A DNA stretch of 64,000 bases from a virus. Shown one piece after another: positions 9,153 to 17,476 of this stretch; position 1 is the first letter of the stretch; every line of letters starts with the position of its first letter. The notes beneath the pieces were generated by a model. It did no database searches, had not been told where the DNA came from, and was given only the letters and a program-made list of their open reading frames with translations. A program made the translations under genes and the position numbers. The stretch spans positions 34,441 to 98,440 of IMG/VR virus record IMGVR_UViG_3300008266_009201. One strand, written 5' to 3'.

Positions 9153-9506
9153 ATGAGATATAAAGAAATTCTTGAAGCCTGCTGGACTGGTTATCGCCAA
9201 GCAGGCATGAAAAACAAAGGTGGTCGTCAGGTGCCCAATTGTGTGCCTGTGAGCGAAACCGAGTTGGAAGAAAATCTCCGTGATTGGTTCAAAGACAAGT
9301 GGGTACGCTTTGGGCCCGACGGCAAGATCCGTGGTGATTGTGCTAGAGGCAGTTCAAAAGAAGGCAAGCCCAAGTGTTTGCCGCAAGCCAAAGCACATGC
9401 CCTGGGCAAAAAAGGTCGTGCGTCAGCAGCCGCAAGAAAACGCAGACAAGATCCCAACCCCAACCGCACAGGAAAGGCCATCAACGTGGCCACTAAAAAG
9501 AAATGA
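9153..9506 (+). CDS. Small basic phage protein with DUF5872-like motif, 117 aa
   Basis: It begins MRYKEILEACWTGYRQAGMK. The MRYKEILEA start resembles T4 capsid-targeting sequences that end at an (I/L)xE prohead protease site. The middle (LRDWFKDKWVRFGPDGKIRG) and the KPKCLPQAKA segment resemble a small phage family I know as DUF5872; that recall is not checked. The C-terminal third is very rich in Lys and Arg (AARKRRQDPNPNRTGKA), suggesting nucleic-acid binding in the head. It overlaps the next gene by ATGA. A packaged internal protein is the best guess. Confidence 0.65.
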   Translation: MRYKEILEACWTGYRQAGMKNKGGRQVPNCVPVSETELEENLRDWFKDKWVRFGPDGKIRGDCARGSSKEGKPKCLPQAKAHALGKKGRASAAARKRRQDPNPNRTGKAINVATKKK

Positions 9507-11338
9507 TTATAGACGACTTATTTGAAGCCTCACAGTCATGCCCACACTGTGGTGGTCCCATGTTCAGTGAAATGCTGATGATGGAAAAGAAAGACGCCTG
9601 CTACTACAAAGTAAAAGCGTCAGCAAAAGTATGGCCATCAGCCTATGCATCTGGACGCTTGGTTCAGTGTCGCAAAAAAGGCGCTGGCAATTATGGCAAC
9701 AAGTCTGAAGGTGTGATGGAAATGGACAAATCACAAACACCTCCAGGGCGTGATGGTAGTAACGATGAAGGCGGCAAAAAAGAATACACTGCTAAAGCAA
9801 CCACTGCTAAAAAAGTAGCCAAGGATGCTGAAAAGATTCTAAACAAAGAGTTAAACAAGAAGCAAGGTGTGGCGGAAGCAACTGGCGATCAAAAGTTTGA
9901 CTCAATGATGGGTCAGATCACAGGTGGTGCTACTGCTAGGCAAAGTGTAGATAGTTTGAATAAGTCTCTCACTGCAAGAACAGGCAGCGACCCAGAAACA
10001 GCATTGGCCAAATGGGGCCAGGAATTTATAAATTGGCTTGAAAAAATTTGCCGCAACTTTGAAAGGCAAGGTGTAGATAGGTTTAATAAATTAGAAAAAG
10101 TAGGTAATCTTGACGACGGTGGCGAAACTATGGCGCACTGGTTGATTGAGGTCGCCAAACAATCCAATACCTCAGGCATTACACAGGCTGACATACAGGA
10201 ATTTTCTAGCGAGTTTAATACCCACGGAATGTGGGCTTGGCATCAGTTTCCTATAGCTTGGGGTCTAAAAGAATGGCAAGACTATAAAGATCAATGGACT
10301 GGCCCTGATGGTTACATAGCCAATCTAGGACAAGGCATGGCGGAAGGCTCGGAGTCAGATGCTTACGGTAACACTGGTGAAAAGCATGAATGTGGTTCTT
10401 GCGATGGCACTGGAATAGATACACACGATGATGAGTGCCCAGAATGCGGTGGCAAAGGCTGGGTGAGAAATAAGGAAGCATTGAAGAAGAAAGGCATGGC
10501 GGAAGAGTATGAACTAGCAGGTGTTGGCGTAGCATACGAACTGGGTCGTCGAGCATACAAACAAGGTATGACCATCAGAGACAATCCATATAGTGCCACA
10601 AGAGAAGCCCGTAAAAATGACGAATGGGCCAAAGGATTAGAACGCGGCAAACACGATGCAAATGATGCCAGACATTTCCGCAGTAGTGTAAGAGAACAAG
10701 GTGTAGCGGAAGGTGATCTTGACGAAGGCTGGAAAGAAAAATTAGGTGGCGCGGCATTGGCAGGTGCAATGGCACTGGGCGCAGGTGGTGCCAATGCTAG
10801 AGTTACTCCTGATGGCCAAGGCGGTTTCACTGGCGGATTCAAGCCAAGTGCAACAATGACATCACCTGCTGATAATAAACCGGCTGCAGAAGCACCAAAA
10901 GGCTTTAGCAAAGAATATTTACAAAGTGTAATAGACGGCAAGCACCCAAGACCAATGGTTAGTGTTGAAAAAGCAAAAGAACTATTAAAGAACATGCAAG
11001 AAGGTGACTTGAATGAAAAGTCAACCAGCCAAGCACAATTCCGCACCATGGCAGCAGCCGCACACAATCCTGAATTTGCAAAAAAAGTTGGCATCAGCCA
11101 AGACGTTGCTCAAGAGTTCCACGGTGCTGATCGCAAGCAGGACTATGCAGACTTGCCTAAAAAGGCTGACGAAAGCAAATCAACTCCCAAAGAAAAAGAA
11201 GCCGACTACGGTGATGATTATCAAGACATGATTGCTAGAGTAAAGAAACTGGCTGGCTTGGGCCCACTTAAAACTGTGTATGATCCCCAAAAGCGTGTGT
11301 ATCGCAACATGCCCACAGCGGTGCAACCTAAAAAATGA
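9503..11338 (+). CDS. Multi-segment phage protein with zinc-ribbon and G(V/M)AE repeats, 611 aa
   Basis: It opens MIIDDLFEASQSCPHCGGP, a capsid-targeting-like start with an LFE|A site followed by a CPHC zinc knuckle. Next comes a Cys/Lys-rich block (CYYKVKASAKVWPSAYASG) common in T4-like phages. A DnaJ-like CxxCxGxG pair lies near residues 297-319 (CGSCDGTG, CPECGGKG). Four copies of QG(V/M)AE-type peptides (9863-9880, 10331-10348, 10490-10507, 10697-10714) separate unrelated segments, as if short proteins had been concatenated. A hydrophobic Ala/Gly stretch lies near residue 415. It is coupled to both neighbours by ATGA overlaps. I infer a head-internal polyprotein cut by the prohead protease. 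Confidence 0.65.
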   Translation: MIIDDLFEASQSCPHCGGPMFSEMLMMEKKDACYYKVKASAKVWPSAYASGRLVQCRKKGAGNYGNKSEGVMEMDKSQTPPGRDGSNDEGGKKEYTAKATTAKKVAKDAEKILNKELNKKQGVAEATGDQKFDSMMGQITGGATARQSVDSLNKSLTARTGSDPETALAKWGQEFINWLEKICRNFERQGVDRFNKLEKVGNLDDGGETMAHWLIEVAKQSNTSGITQADIQEFSSEFNTHGMWAWHQFPIAWGLKEWQDYKDQWTGPDGYIANLGQGMAEGSESDAYGNTGEKHECGSCDGTGIDTHDDECPECGGKGWVRNKEALKKKGMAEEYELAGVGVAYELGRRAYKQGMTIRDNPYSATREARKNDEWAKGLERGKHDANDARHFRSSVREQGVAEGDLDEGWKEKLGGAALAGAMALGAGGANARVTPDGQGGFTGGFKPSATMTSPADNKPAAEAPKGFSKEYLQSVIDGKHPRPMVSVEKAKELLKNMQEGDLNEKSTSQAQFRTMAAAAHNPEFAKKVGISQDVAQEFHGADRKQDYADLPKKADESKSTPKEKEADYGDDYQDMIARVKKLAGLGPLKTVYDPQKRVYRNMPTAVQPKK

Positions 11339-11691
11339 GAGCATACGAGTTTGCACAGTTGAAAGAAGGCGCTGTAGAAGATTTGGAAAAAGATCTAGAT
11401 GATCCCAAGAGCTACAGCGCAATTGATCACATGATGCAAACCATTGCTCGTGACTACGGCATTACTGGCAAACAACTGCACGACGAGTTTGTGAAAAAAC
11501 ACGGCACAATTCCAGACAAGTGGACCCGCGAGCAACTGCGTGAATTAAGTTTTCTAGGTTCACAATGCACCAAAGACTGTTCTGGTCACAGAGCAGGATA
11601 TGCCTGGAGTCAAAAGCGCGGTGGCCGACAACCTGCAAGTTGGAGCGACAGTTTCAATCGCGGTGCCGCACTGTTTGCAGCAGGAAAATAA
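11335..11691 (+). CDS. Hypothetical virion-associated protein, 118 aa
   Basis: It begins MRAYEFAQLKEGAVEDL, again a T4 capsid-targeting-like N-terminus with an (L)xE|G candidate site (LKE|G). The rest is helical and ends in a conserved-looking, Gly/Arg-rich segment (FLGSQCTKDCSGHRAGYAW). Its ATG overlaps the stop of the polyprotein-like gene (ATGA), so it belongs to the same late unit. The family is common in T4-like environmental phages as I recall, but its function is not known. Confidence 0.6.
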   Translation: MRAYEFAQLKEGAVEDLEKDLDDPKSYSAIDHMMQTIARDYGITGKQLHDEFVKKHGTIPDKWTREQLRELSFLGSQCTKDCSGHRAGYAWSQKRGGRQPASWSDSFNRGAALFAAGK

Positions 11692-11709
11692 TTAGGCCAC
11701 CCCAAAACC

Positions 11710-11715
11710 CAAATA
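11710..11715 (+). promoter_or_regulatory. Late promoter variant, CAAATA
   Basis: CAAATA lies 9 nt before ATG at 11725, without a Shine-Dalgarno. One mismatch to TAAATA, and the widest spacer of the set. Confidence 0.4.
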
Positions 11716-11724
11716 CATAACTGC

Positions 11725-12570
11725 ATGATTGATATCTGCACAGTAGTATTTGAACAGGAACTGCCGATCCTTAAAATTCAGGCACAAAGCATAAACAATT
11801 ATTGTCGCAACATAGGCATAAGAAATATCTATGTGGTGCTCAATGATTACGAAACCCTAGCGGAAAAAATTGATCCAGCATGGTGGGGTGATCTAGCAAG
11901 CTCTGTCTTGGTAGTGCCGCGCACAGCATTCAGCAGTGCTTGGATAGCAAACGGCTGGGTAAGCCAGCAGATTCTAAAACTTCTCACCGCGTCTATAAGT
12001 TACAATGTCTACACCATGGTATTAGACGCCAAGACTATATTTGTTAGACCCTTGGAAATATCCAAATTGGTTAACGAACAAGGTCAGCTTACTGTGGGAC
12101 AATTGGATATATTTGATGTTTTTAAACCCAGTAAGAACATTGTGGATCAGCTGTTTGACATCAACATGACCAAACAAGCTGGCCCTGGCGGTGTGCCATT
12201 TTTCTTCCACAATGACACTGTACGCTTTATGATTGCTGATACCACAATCAAAACACATGAAAGTTTTCCCACATGGTTTCAGCGCCAAGGCATGCTGACA
12301 GAATTCATGTTGTACTCAGGATTTTGTCAATACAAGTATGGACATTTGGATCATTTTTATACCAAACAAAACACACTTGGCGGTGTGGTAAATGTTTGTC
12401 ATAGCGAAGTTGACCAGTTTGATAAGAAACTTGAACTCATGCGTGATAAAAATGCTCTCACAGTGAGTATTCATCGAAATGCTTGGTCAAAAATGTTACC
12501 AGAACAAAAAACTGCATTTAAGATGTTGTTGATTGATCGCGGCCATTTTGCTGCTTGGGAACTTGAATGA
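11725..12570 (+). CDS. Glycosyltransferase-like protein (DUF6492 type), 281 aa
   Basis: It reads like a nucleotide-diphospho-sugar transferase. An N-terminal strand IDICTVVFEQELPILKIQA is followed by YTMVLDAKTIFVRPLE, where the DAK segment replaces the usual DxD, and by a C-terminal region with conserved aromatic and His residues (FCQYKYGHLDHFYTKQN). It starts a three-gene overlapping set with a PIG-L-like deacetylase and an SGNH-like protein, which suggests joint action on a glycan. The minus-strand gene at 14983-15852 is a more typical member of the same type. Confidence 0.6.
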   Translation: MIDICTVVFEQELPILKIQAQSINNYCRNIGIRNIYVVLNDYETLAEKIDPAWWGDLASSVLVVPRTAFSSAWIANGWVSQQILKLLTASISYNVYTMVLDAKTIFVRPLEISKLVNEQGQLTVGQLDIFDVFKPSKNIVDQLFDINMTKQAGPGGVPFFFHNDTVRFMIADTTIKTHESFPTWFQRQGMLTEFMLYSGFCQYKYGHLDHFYTKQNTLGGVVNVCHSEVDQFDKKLELMRDKNALTVSIHRNAWSKMLPEQKTAFKMLLIDRGHFAAWELE

Positions 12571-13079
12571 ACGCATTGTGTATGGTAGCGCATCCAGATG
12601 ACTGTGTGATATTTGGTTACAGTTATATTCATGCGCACCCTGAGCACAAATGGACCATTGGCTATTTAACGTACACTGAGCATGATCCCCGAGGCCAAGA
12701 ACTTTTGGCGTTTTGGAAACGTCGGGGAATCGACTGTGTGTTTTTGGGCTTTGAAGACCACTGGCATGACAACGAGCAAAAAGTATTCACACGCTGGGCT
12801 GAAGAATCTGCCGACCGTGCCTGCTGGCACCTTGCTCGTGATTATGATCTAGTGCTCACCCATGACGAACTAGGAGACTATGGACACATACATCATGTGC
12901 TGGTACATCGTGCAGTGCAGTGGCATCCTAGACTGGTAACTTTTGCACGGCCTGGTGAAGGAGTTACACATACAATTCCACCTGGCACATACAACTTAGA
13001 CGAATTGCCCATGCACAAAGAAATTATTGCTAGTTTTCACAGCGAAGAACACCGAAACAGTTACAAGGAAACACTATGA
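12567..13079 (+). CDS. PIG-L/LmbE-type deacetylase-like protein, 170 aa
   Basis: The motif MVAHPDD (residues 6-12) is the metal- and substrate-binding signature of PIG-L/LmbE zinc-dependent N-acetylglucosamine deacetylases. A second conserved block, THDELGDYGHIHHVLVHRA (near 97-115), supplies the HxxH-type ligands. It is shorter than typical members (about 220-280 aa). It overlaps both neighbours by ATGA (glycosyltransferase before, SGNH-like protein after). Deacetylation of an N-acetylated sugar is the family role; the substrate here is unknown. Confidence 0.75.
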   Translation: MNALCMVAHPDDCVIFGYSYIHAHPEHKWTIGYLTYTEHDPRGQELLAFWKRRGIDCVFLGFEDHWHDNEQKVFTRWAEESADRACWHLARDYDLVLTHDELGDYGHIHHVLVHRAVQWHPRLVTFARPGEGVTHTIPPGTYNLDELPMHKEIIASFHSEEHRNSYKETL

Positions 13080-13891
13080 AATTAATGGTAGCAGGCTGCT
13101 CGTTTTCGGCAGTGAGTCAAACTTTGCCAGGCACTGCTTGGAGTGAACGCTTGGCCGAAAAACTAGGTGGCTGGGAGTTGGTTAACCTAGCACGCCAAGG
13201 TTGTTCAAACGGCGGCATCCGTATACAAATAGACGAGATACGCAGACAGCGTCCAGACTTTGCTGTGATTGGTCCTACCTTCTGGGATCGTATGGAAATA
13301 CCTGCAAACTCTGTGCCATATGATTGGTCACAGGCACCCAGCGCCGGGGAAAATCCTCCACTAGAACGACACCTACAAAATAGAAAACTGGGCAATGGCT
13401 ACAACAGACAAGATGGCATACGCAATGTAAATTATGGTCGGGAGCCATCAAACATGATCTGCGAAACTATTTTTACTCTTGCAGAAAACTTTGATCATCC
13501 GTACAGACAGGGCCGCATTACCAAACAAGCGCAGAACGGCATACGTCACTGGATTGATTCAATCTATGACAATGCTTGGAAAAAGCAACAGGACGAGTGG
13601 ATGATCCGAGAAGGTGTGATTACCATGTTCTTGGATGACATCAAGTTTTTAGTGCTACCCAACTTGCTGTGGCCATTCGATCCTGACAATCATACCTTAT
13701 GGCGTGATGCGTTTCCTAAACTTATCCCTGATCACTACATACAATTGGACACAACTAAAAGTCCTCAAGCCATATGTGGCAGTTACCCATTTTCAGGAGA
13801 CGACCCTGGATATCATTCTGGTCCCGAAGGACAGGAAAAAATTGCTGAAAACTTCTATCAGCACATTTCAACCCACTTCGTCATCCCATAA
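13076..13891 (+). CDS. SGNH-hydrolase-like protein, 271 aa
   Basis: The N-terminus KLMVAGCSFSAV matches block I of SGNH/GDSL hydrolases, with Ser in a GCSFS variant of GDS. Block II-like NLARQGCSNGG and a C-terminal GYHSGPEGQEKIAENFY with the expected His complete the pattern. Family members are esterases or O-acetyl-modifying enzymes of sugars. It is one of five such proteins in the window and the last gene of the plus-strand glycan set. It converges with the minus-strand gene at 13868-14995, and the 3' ends overlap by 24 bp. Confidence 0.65.
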   Translation: MKLMVAGCSFSAVSQTLPGTAWSERLAEKLGGWELVNLARQGCSNGGIRIQIDEIRRQRPDFAVIGPTFWDRMEIPANSVPYDWSQAPSAGENPPLERHLQNRKLGNGYNRQDGIRNVNYGREPSNMICETIFTLAENFDHPYRQGRITKQAQNGIRHWIDSIYDNAWKKQQDEWMIREGVITMFLDDIKFLVLPNLLWPFDPDNHTLWRDAFPKLIPDHYIQLDTTKSPQAICGSYPFSGDDPGYHSGPEGQEKIAENFYQHISTHFVIP

Positions 13892-14995
13892 CCAATGGCC
13901 ACCTTCAATGTGTTGATGCAGTAGATCAGACATTGTGGCTTGAAACTGAATCTGGTAACTGCGCAATCTAGCTTGGTTGTGATCCAGTATGGCTTGTATG
14001 CGTTCATACAACACTTTGGGATTTTCAAAATATGCCAACTGCAATACCTGATGCATGGCCCGTTCAAATCGTATGCTGTCCACAGGATGTTCATCGTAGC
14101 TTTCGTCAAGGATACTGCTAAATGTTTCAAACCCTAGTTCGCGCATGCGAGCAAGAAATCCTTGTGCGCCAAAAAACACAAAAATTCTTCTGGCTAACAA
14201 ACACTTGGTAACTTTTTCACTCCAGAAAAATGTTGTGCCAGTGCCCAGTGTTTCACACACAATGCTGTAATGACTGCGTTGATAGATGTTCCAGGGCACA
14301 TATGGACTGATACTGCGAGTGATGTTGTCCGTGACTTCCCATGCAGGATTTAAGTTTGCACTCACGTAAGGCCACTTTAGCGGAGTGTCATAAAAAGTCT
14401 GCTGAAATTGATCACAGTTTCTGTCAATCAATTTGCCTTCAAAGCAATCTCTGTAGGTCACAATGCTACGATCCAACAGCCCAGTTTTGTCCATGGCCAT
14501 CATCACATAGTCACGGTGCGGTCTACGTGCTCCTAACAGTGCTTCAAACATGTAGGGTTTTTGATCTTGGTAGGTGTCTTGGTATTCGTTGTGTCGCAAG
14601 AGATTGTAAGCCCACCAAGGGCGATACACCATGCAGGATTGATCCAATTCTTCTCCTTGCACAAGACCGCCTACTGCCAACACATAACGTTGAATTTTGT
14701 TTTTTTCAATCCAGGCACGTATTTCTTTAACACTGTAGTATTCAATGTCACTCAGCAGTACCAAATCAAACTGACTGAGATCCATGTCAGCCAGTGCTGG
14801 ATCATAATCAAACACGCCGGGCTCGTTGCACAGCACACGAAATGCTGCTACAGACCACGGTTGACTCAGCGCCAGTGCAGGATCGTTGGTAGTTTCAAAT
14901 CTGCCCAGACCCCAATCAGCTGTGACATCAATACTTTGTGATGCAGGTTGATACACAGGATATCGGAACTTTGCTGGGTATGTTATTGTGTACAT
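13868..14995 (-). CDS. Putative glycosyltransferase of the SEK...LGF...SYD family, copy 1, 375 aa
   Basis: The C-terminal half has the block SEKVTKCLLARRIFVFF, then MRELGFETF and DESYDE. The same block recurs in three other proteins of this window (35048-36049, 50650-51609, 53797-54870). The arrangement resembles the donor-binding half of GT-B enzymes such as fucosyltransferase-like proteins, where a Glu/Lys pair contacts the nucleotide sugar; this is inference. The start overlaps the end of the upstream DUF6492-like gene by 13 bp, forming a minus-strand late operon that starts at 16942. Confidence 0.6.
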   Translation of the reverse strand: MYTITYPAKFRYPVYQPASQSIDVTADWGLGRFETTNDPALALSQPWSVAAFRVLCNEPGVFDYDPALADMDLSQFDLVLLSDIEYYSVKEIRAWIEKNKIQRYVLAVGGLVQGEELDQSCMVYRPWWAYNLLRHNEYQDTYQDQKPYMFEALLGARRPHRDYVMMAMDKTGLLDRSIVTYRDCFEGKLIDRNCDQFQQTFYDTPLKWPYVSANLNPAWEVTDNITRSISPYVPWNIYQRSHYSIVCETLGTGTTFFWSEKVTKCLLARRIFVFFGAQGFLARMRELGFETFSSILDESYDEHPVDSIRFERAMHQVLQLAYFENPKVLYERIQAILDHNQARLRSYQIQFQATMSDLLHQHIEGGHWLWDDEVG

Positions 14996-15852
14996 TGCTT
15001 CACCATGTGTTGATAATGTTCAAAATTAGGTATGTCCAATGTGTCCCAATCAAGTTGCATGCTTTGACTTAGGTCCGGCACAGCATCACATACTGCATTG
15101 AACTCTTTGGCATTCAATGTAGACAACAGCTCCAATTGATTGTATTCAAAACGTTTCTGAAAAGTGTAGTTGATGGGATCACAACATGCTGCCCAGTTTC
15201 CTATCAATTCATATTCTGAAAACCATTTGATTATTTCGCCTGTGCCCCAGGGAGGTATTGTGGGCATGCCAGGAACAGCGTCAATAATAGCGTCCAGCCA
15301 CAGTTTGTTGGGCCAACGTTGGGCCAGCAGTTTGCGCAATTCAAGCCAGTGTGTGCGCAGTACAGGCACAAGCTCTGACACAAAACAATGCGGGCTGGCC
15401 TCTGGCAATCCAGTAATGCTTTCAAATACCCCATGATAACTGCCGTGCTTGGTGTCAGGTATCACAAGATAATTCAGTTGTTCACCATCCCAGCATCTAT
15501 AAGGTTCAATCATAAAAGTGTCACAGTCATGCATGAGTATGACATCTTCTTCCAACAGGTCTCGGTAGGCCAGTTTGATTGCTTGTTGTCGCAACCACCA
15601 GCCCCGATAGTCATGGTCAAACACCCAGTTGTTGACTTCAGGATAGCGTTGGTATATCACACTGTCATTCATGTACTTTAGCTGTGAAGTATCAATACCA
15701 TAGCGTTCAAACACTGGCCATAGTTCATGCTGTGGCACTGGCGAAGCTATTATGGTGTAATCTATGCCCAGTAAATTATGGTCCCACTGCATGGCAAAAC
15801 ATGCATGTGGCACACGATATCTTGCTAGGAACAATACTCTTGCTACAGTCAT
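14983..15852 (-). CDS. DUF6492-like glycosyltransferase, 289 aa
   Basis: The sequence VILMHDCDTFMIEPYRCW (near residues 108-125) is a DxD-type motif in a GT-A-like context. WLRQQAIKLAYRDLL before it and YHGVFESITGLPEASPHCFVSE after it are typical of this group. It lies between a radical SAM gene and a putative glycosyltransferase in one minus-strand unit. A 16-codon ORF overlaps its start (TTATGA), so the start at 15852 is likely coupled rather than preceded by its own ribosome site. Confidence 0.65.
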   Translation of the reverse strand: MTVARVLFLARYRVPHACFAMQWDHNLLGIDYTIIASPVPQHELWPVFERYGIDTSQLKYMNDSVIYQRYPEVNNWVFDHDYRGWWLRQQAIKLAYRDLLEEDVILMHDCDTFMIEPYRCWDGEQLNYLVIPDTKHGSYHGVFESITGLPEASPHCFVSELVPVLRTHWLELRKLLAQRWPNKLWLDAIIDAVPGMPTIPPWGTGEIIKWFSEYELIGNWAACCDPINYTFQKRFEYNQLELLSTLNAKEFNAVCDAVPDLSQSMQLDWDTLDIPNFEHYQHMVKQCTQ

Positions 15853-15899
15853 AACAAGTTGACAATTTGATTCATGAATTGTTGTAGATCTTTATTCAT
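15849..15899 (-). CDS. Candidate 16-aa coupled leader peptide
   Basis: A short frame MNKDLQQFMNQIVNLL fits exactly between two genes. Its ATG overlaps the stop of the radical SAM gene (ATGA), and its TGA overlaps the ATG of the glycosyltransferase gene. It may only carry ribosomes from one gene to the next, or be a real microprotein. No independent ribosome site or homology is visible. Confidence 0.35.
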   Translation of the reverse strand: MNKDLQQFMNQIVNLL

Positions 15900-16942
15900 G
15901 TTCGATTACAAGTTACTACACATTGATAAGTTCTGCCAGCCGCAATGCTAGACTCATTCCAGGTTTGTTCCACACGTTCAAACCATTCAAGACAGTGTTC
16001 AAGAGGATATTCCAATGCATTGTTTTCTGTTACTAATGGAGCCAGTTCTTGATTGCCGGGATGATTCATGGTATGCGGATAAAACCCCAAAAAGCAGCAG
16101 GGATAAACAGAGCCGTCGGCAGCTATGTATATTTCTCGATTGCGTTTGTGATGACACTGCATGTCTAGCACAGGAGTATCTTTGTGATGTGTGATTGTTT
16201 TGGCATCGTACCAAGTGATATGACTTTCCAAAAAAGGATGCACTGTTTGATTGGTAAGACCGCCAGGGTCTGGACCAATCTTGTGACTGAATGTGCCGTC
16301 TCGATTGTATACCGACGTGCGATCTCTTCCATCATAGATATTTTCAAACTTTGCAAAGCCCATTTGGGCAGCCATATCTCTGCAGGCCTGTTCCTGATGA
16401 CGGTTATGATCAAACGGCACAAACCTCCATACAGCTTGTCCACCAGCGTTGATCAGTGCTTGAGCATGTGAAATTATTCTATGCCAGTCTGTGTCTTGGC
16501 GATACAAATGATGCGTGTCTGCTAGGCCATCAATGGCAAAACCCACTGTAACTTTGGGTAGAGCCAGTCTTGCCCACCATTCTGGACTGCGCACAGAACC
16601 ATTGGTATTGATAATAACAGGTACCTGATGCTCTACCAGGTATTCTACTATTTCAACAGCATCACGTGCAGAAGCAAAATCACCCAGATTTCCATTGAAT
16701 GCCACACCTCTAAATTCATATATGATTGGCACACGATCTCCAATGGGCGGATCGGGCTGAATTAGTTGTGCTAAAACGTTAGGAGTTAGAATTTTCTTGA
16801 AATCTCCAACACTGAGTTCACACAGCGGATATCCACTATTGTAATCATACCCTCGATAGTTTCTCATGCACATGGGGCATCTGGCATTGCATCTAGTGGT
16901 CAATTCCACATGCACTTTGCGTATATCATTCAATTTTAGCAT
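15896..16942 (-). CDS. Radical SAM protein with SPASM-like C-terminus, 348 aa
   Basis: The N-terminus VHVELTTRCNARCPMCMR gives the CX3CX2C motif (C18, C22, C25) that binds the radical-SAM 4Fe-4S cluster. A Cys-rich C-terminal region (MQCHHKRNREIYIAADGSVYPCC split as CHHK and YPCC, then CVVTCN) resembles a SPASM domain binding extra clusters, as in enzymes that modify peptides or sugars. The start at 16942 is preferred over the upstream in-frame ATG at 16999 because a perfect TATAAATA lies 4 nt before it. It is first in a minus-strand unit with two putative glycosyltransferases, so a sugar or glycopeptide modification is plausible. Confidence 0.8.
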   Translation of the reverse strand: MLKLNDIRKVHVELTTRCNARCPMCMRNYRGYDYNSGYPLCELSVGDFKKILTPNVLAQLIQPDPPIGDRVPIIYEFRGVAFNGNLGDFASARDAVEIVEYLVEHQVPVIINTNGSVRSPEWWARLALPKVTVGFAIDGLADTHHLYRQDTDWHRIISHAQALINAGGQAVWRFVPFDHNRHQEQACRDMAAQMGFAKFENIYDGRDRTSVYNRDGTFSHKIGPDPGGLTNQTVHPFLESHITWYDAKTITHHKDTPVLDMQCHHKRNREIYIAADGSVYPCCFLGFYPHTMNHPGNQELAPLVTENNALEYPLEHCLEWFERVEQTWNESSIAAGRTYQCVVTCNRT

Positions 16943-16946
16943 GCAA

Positions 16947-16954
16947 TATTTATA
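16947..16954 (-). promoter_or_regulatory. Perfect T4 late promoter TATAAATA, minus strand
   Basis: TATAAATA on the minus strand, 4 nt (TTGC) before the ATG at 16942. It exactly matches the T4 late consensus, has no ribosome site behind it, and faces away from the plus-strand motif at 16969. Confidence 0.75.
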
Positions 16955-16968
16955 GACCCACTTAATGA

Positions 16969-16974
16969 TAAATA
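16969..16974 (+). promoter_or_regulatory. T4-like late promoter core, TAAATA
   Basis: GATAAATA with TAAATA at 16969-16974, then 5 nt (TCTTT) and ATG at 16980. Together with 16947-16954 it forms a 37-bp divergent pair of leaderless-type promoters. Confidence 0.7.
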
Positions 16975-16979
16975 TCTTT

Positions 16980-17264
16980 ATGAACAAAAAGTTTGTCAAG
17001 GTAATTTGCGAAGTTTATTGCCAAGGTTGGACTGACCCTCCAACCTACCGAGCTTATGTCAATAATGAATTGTTTACCGAACGCACCTGGGTTTGGCGTG
17101 ATCAGCATTTGGAAGAGTCTTTTCAAATTGCCGCAGAACCAGGTAAGTACAAGTTGCGCTATGAATTATTGCCTGGAACATTAGCGTCAATACAGCAGCT
17201 GAATTGGCGTGTGGTTGATGGCCCGGGCATGATAGACAGCGGCGGCGAGTTGGAAATACTATAA
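16980..17264 (+). CDS. Hypothetical phage protein, 94 aa
   Basis: It begins MNKKFVKVICEVYCQGWTDPP and has an alternating beta pattern with a DGPGMIDSGGELEIL end. It looks like a small beta-sandwich; no family is recognised. The start at 16980 is chosen over an in-frame ATG at 16965 because the latter would lie upstream of the late promoter at 16969. It is the first gene of a late unit with a capsid-targeting-like peptide gene and Dps. Confidence 0.55.
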   Translation: MNKKFVKVICEVYCQGWTDPPTYRAYVNNELFTERTWVWRDQHLEESFQIAAEPGKYKLRYELLPGTLASIQQLNWRVVDGPGMIDSGGELEIL

Positions 17265-17476
17265 TGAAAATTCAAGAAATCATGGAAAATGCGTCAGTGG
17301 GCGGCACCAGTGCTGGTAGTATAGCACCTGTGAGCCAGGCCTTAGGCATGGTGTCAAGATCAGGCGGATCCTTGTTGAGTGGTAAATATACAACTGATCC
17401 TACGCCTAACACGCCCAAGGAATACAAAAGGAATAAGAATGTTAGCGGACGCTTTAAAAACACTCCTGGCAACTGA
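17264..17476 (+). CDS. Short protein with capsid-targeting-like start, 70 aa
   Basis: It begins MKIQEIMENASVGGTSAGSI, matching the pattern of short leader, (I/L)xE site and small residues seen in head-targeted proteins of T4-like phages. The remainder is Gly/Ser/Pro rich and ends in a basic NVSGRFKNTPGN tail. Its start overlaps the stop of the previous gene, and its 3' end overlaps the dps gene by 38 bp. Probably an internal head protein; function unknown. Confidence 0.55.
   Translation: MKIQEIMENASVGGTSAGSIAPVSQALGMVSRSGGSLLSGKYTTDPTPNTPKEYKRNKNVSGRFKNTPGN

Larger units (their letters stand above)
8622..10714 (+). repeat. Dispersed 18-bp coding repeat, (Q/E/K)G(V/M)AE(G/A/E)
   Basis: Five in-frame copies of a repeat near CAAGGTGTAGCGGAAGGT occur at 8622-8639, 9863-9880, 10331-10348, 10490-10507 and 10697-10714. 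They encode EGVAEG, QGVAEA, QGMAEG, KGMAEE and QGVAEG. DNA and peptide are both conserved while the flanks differ. The peptide fits the hydrophobic-x-Glu specificity of T4 gp21-type prohead proteases. Confidence 0.7.

Noticed and set aside
10363-11094. Antisense 243-codon frame
   Set aside because: It is a shadow of the 9503-11338 gene, with low-complexity Leu/Pro/Ser content, no ribosome site and no promoter.
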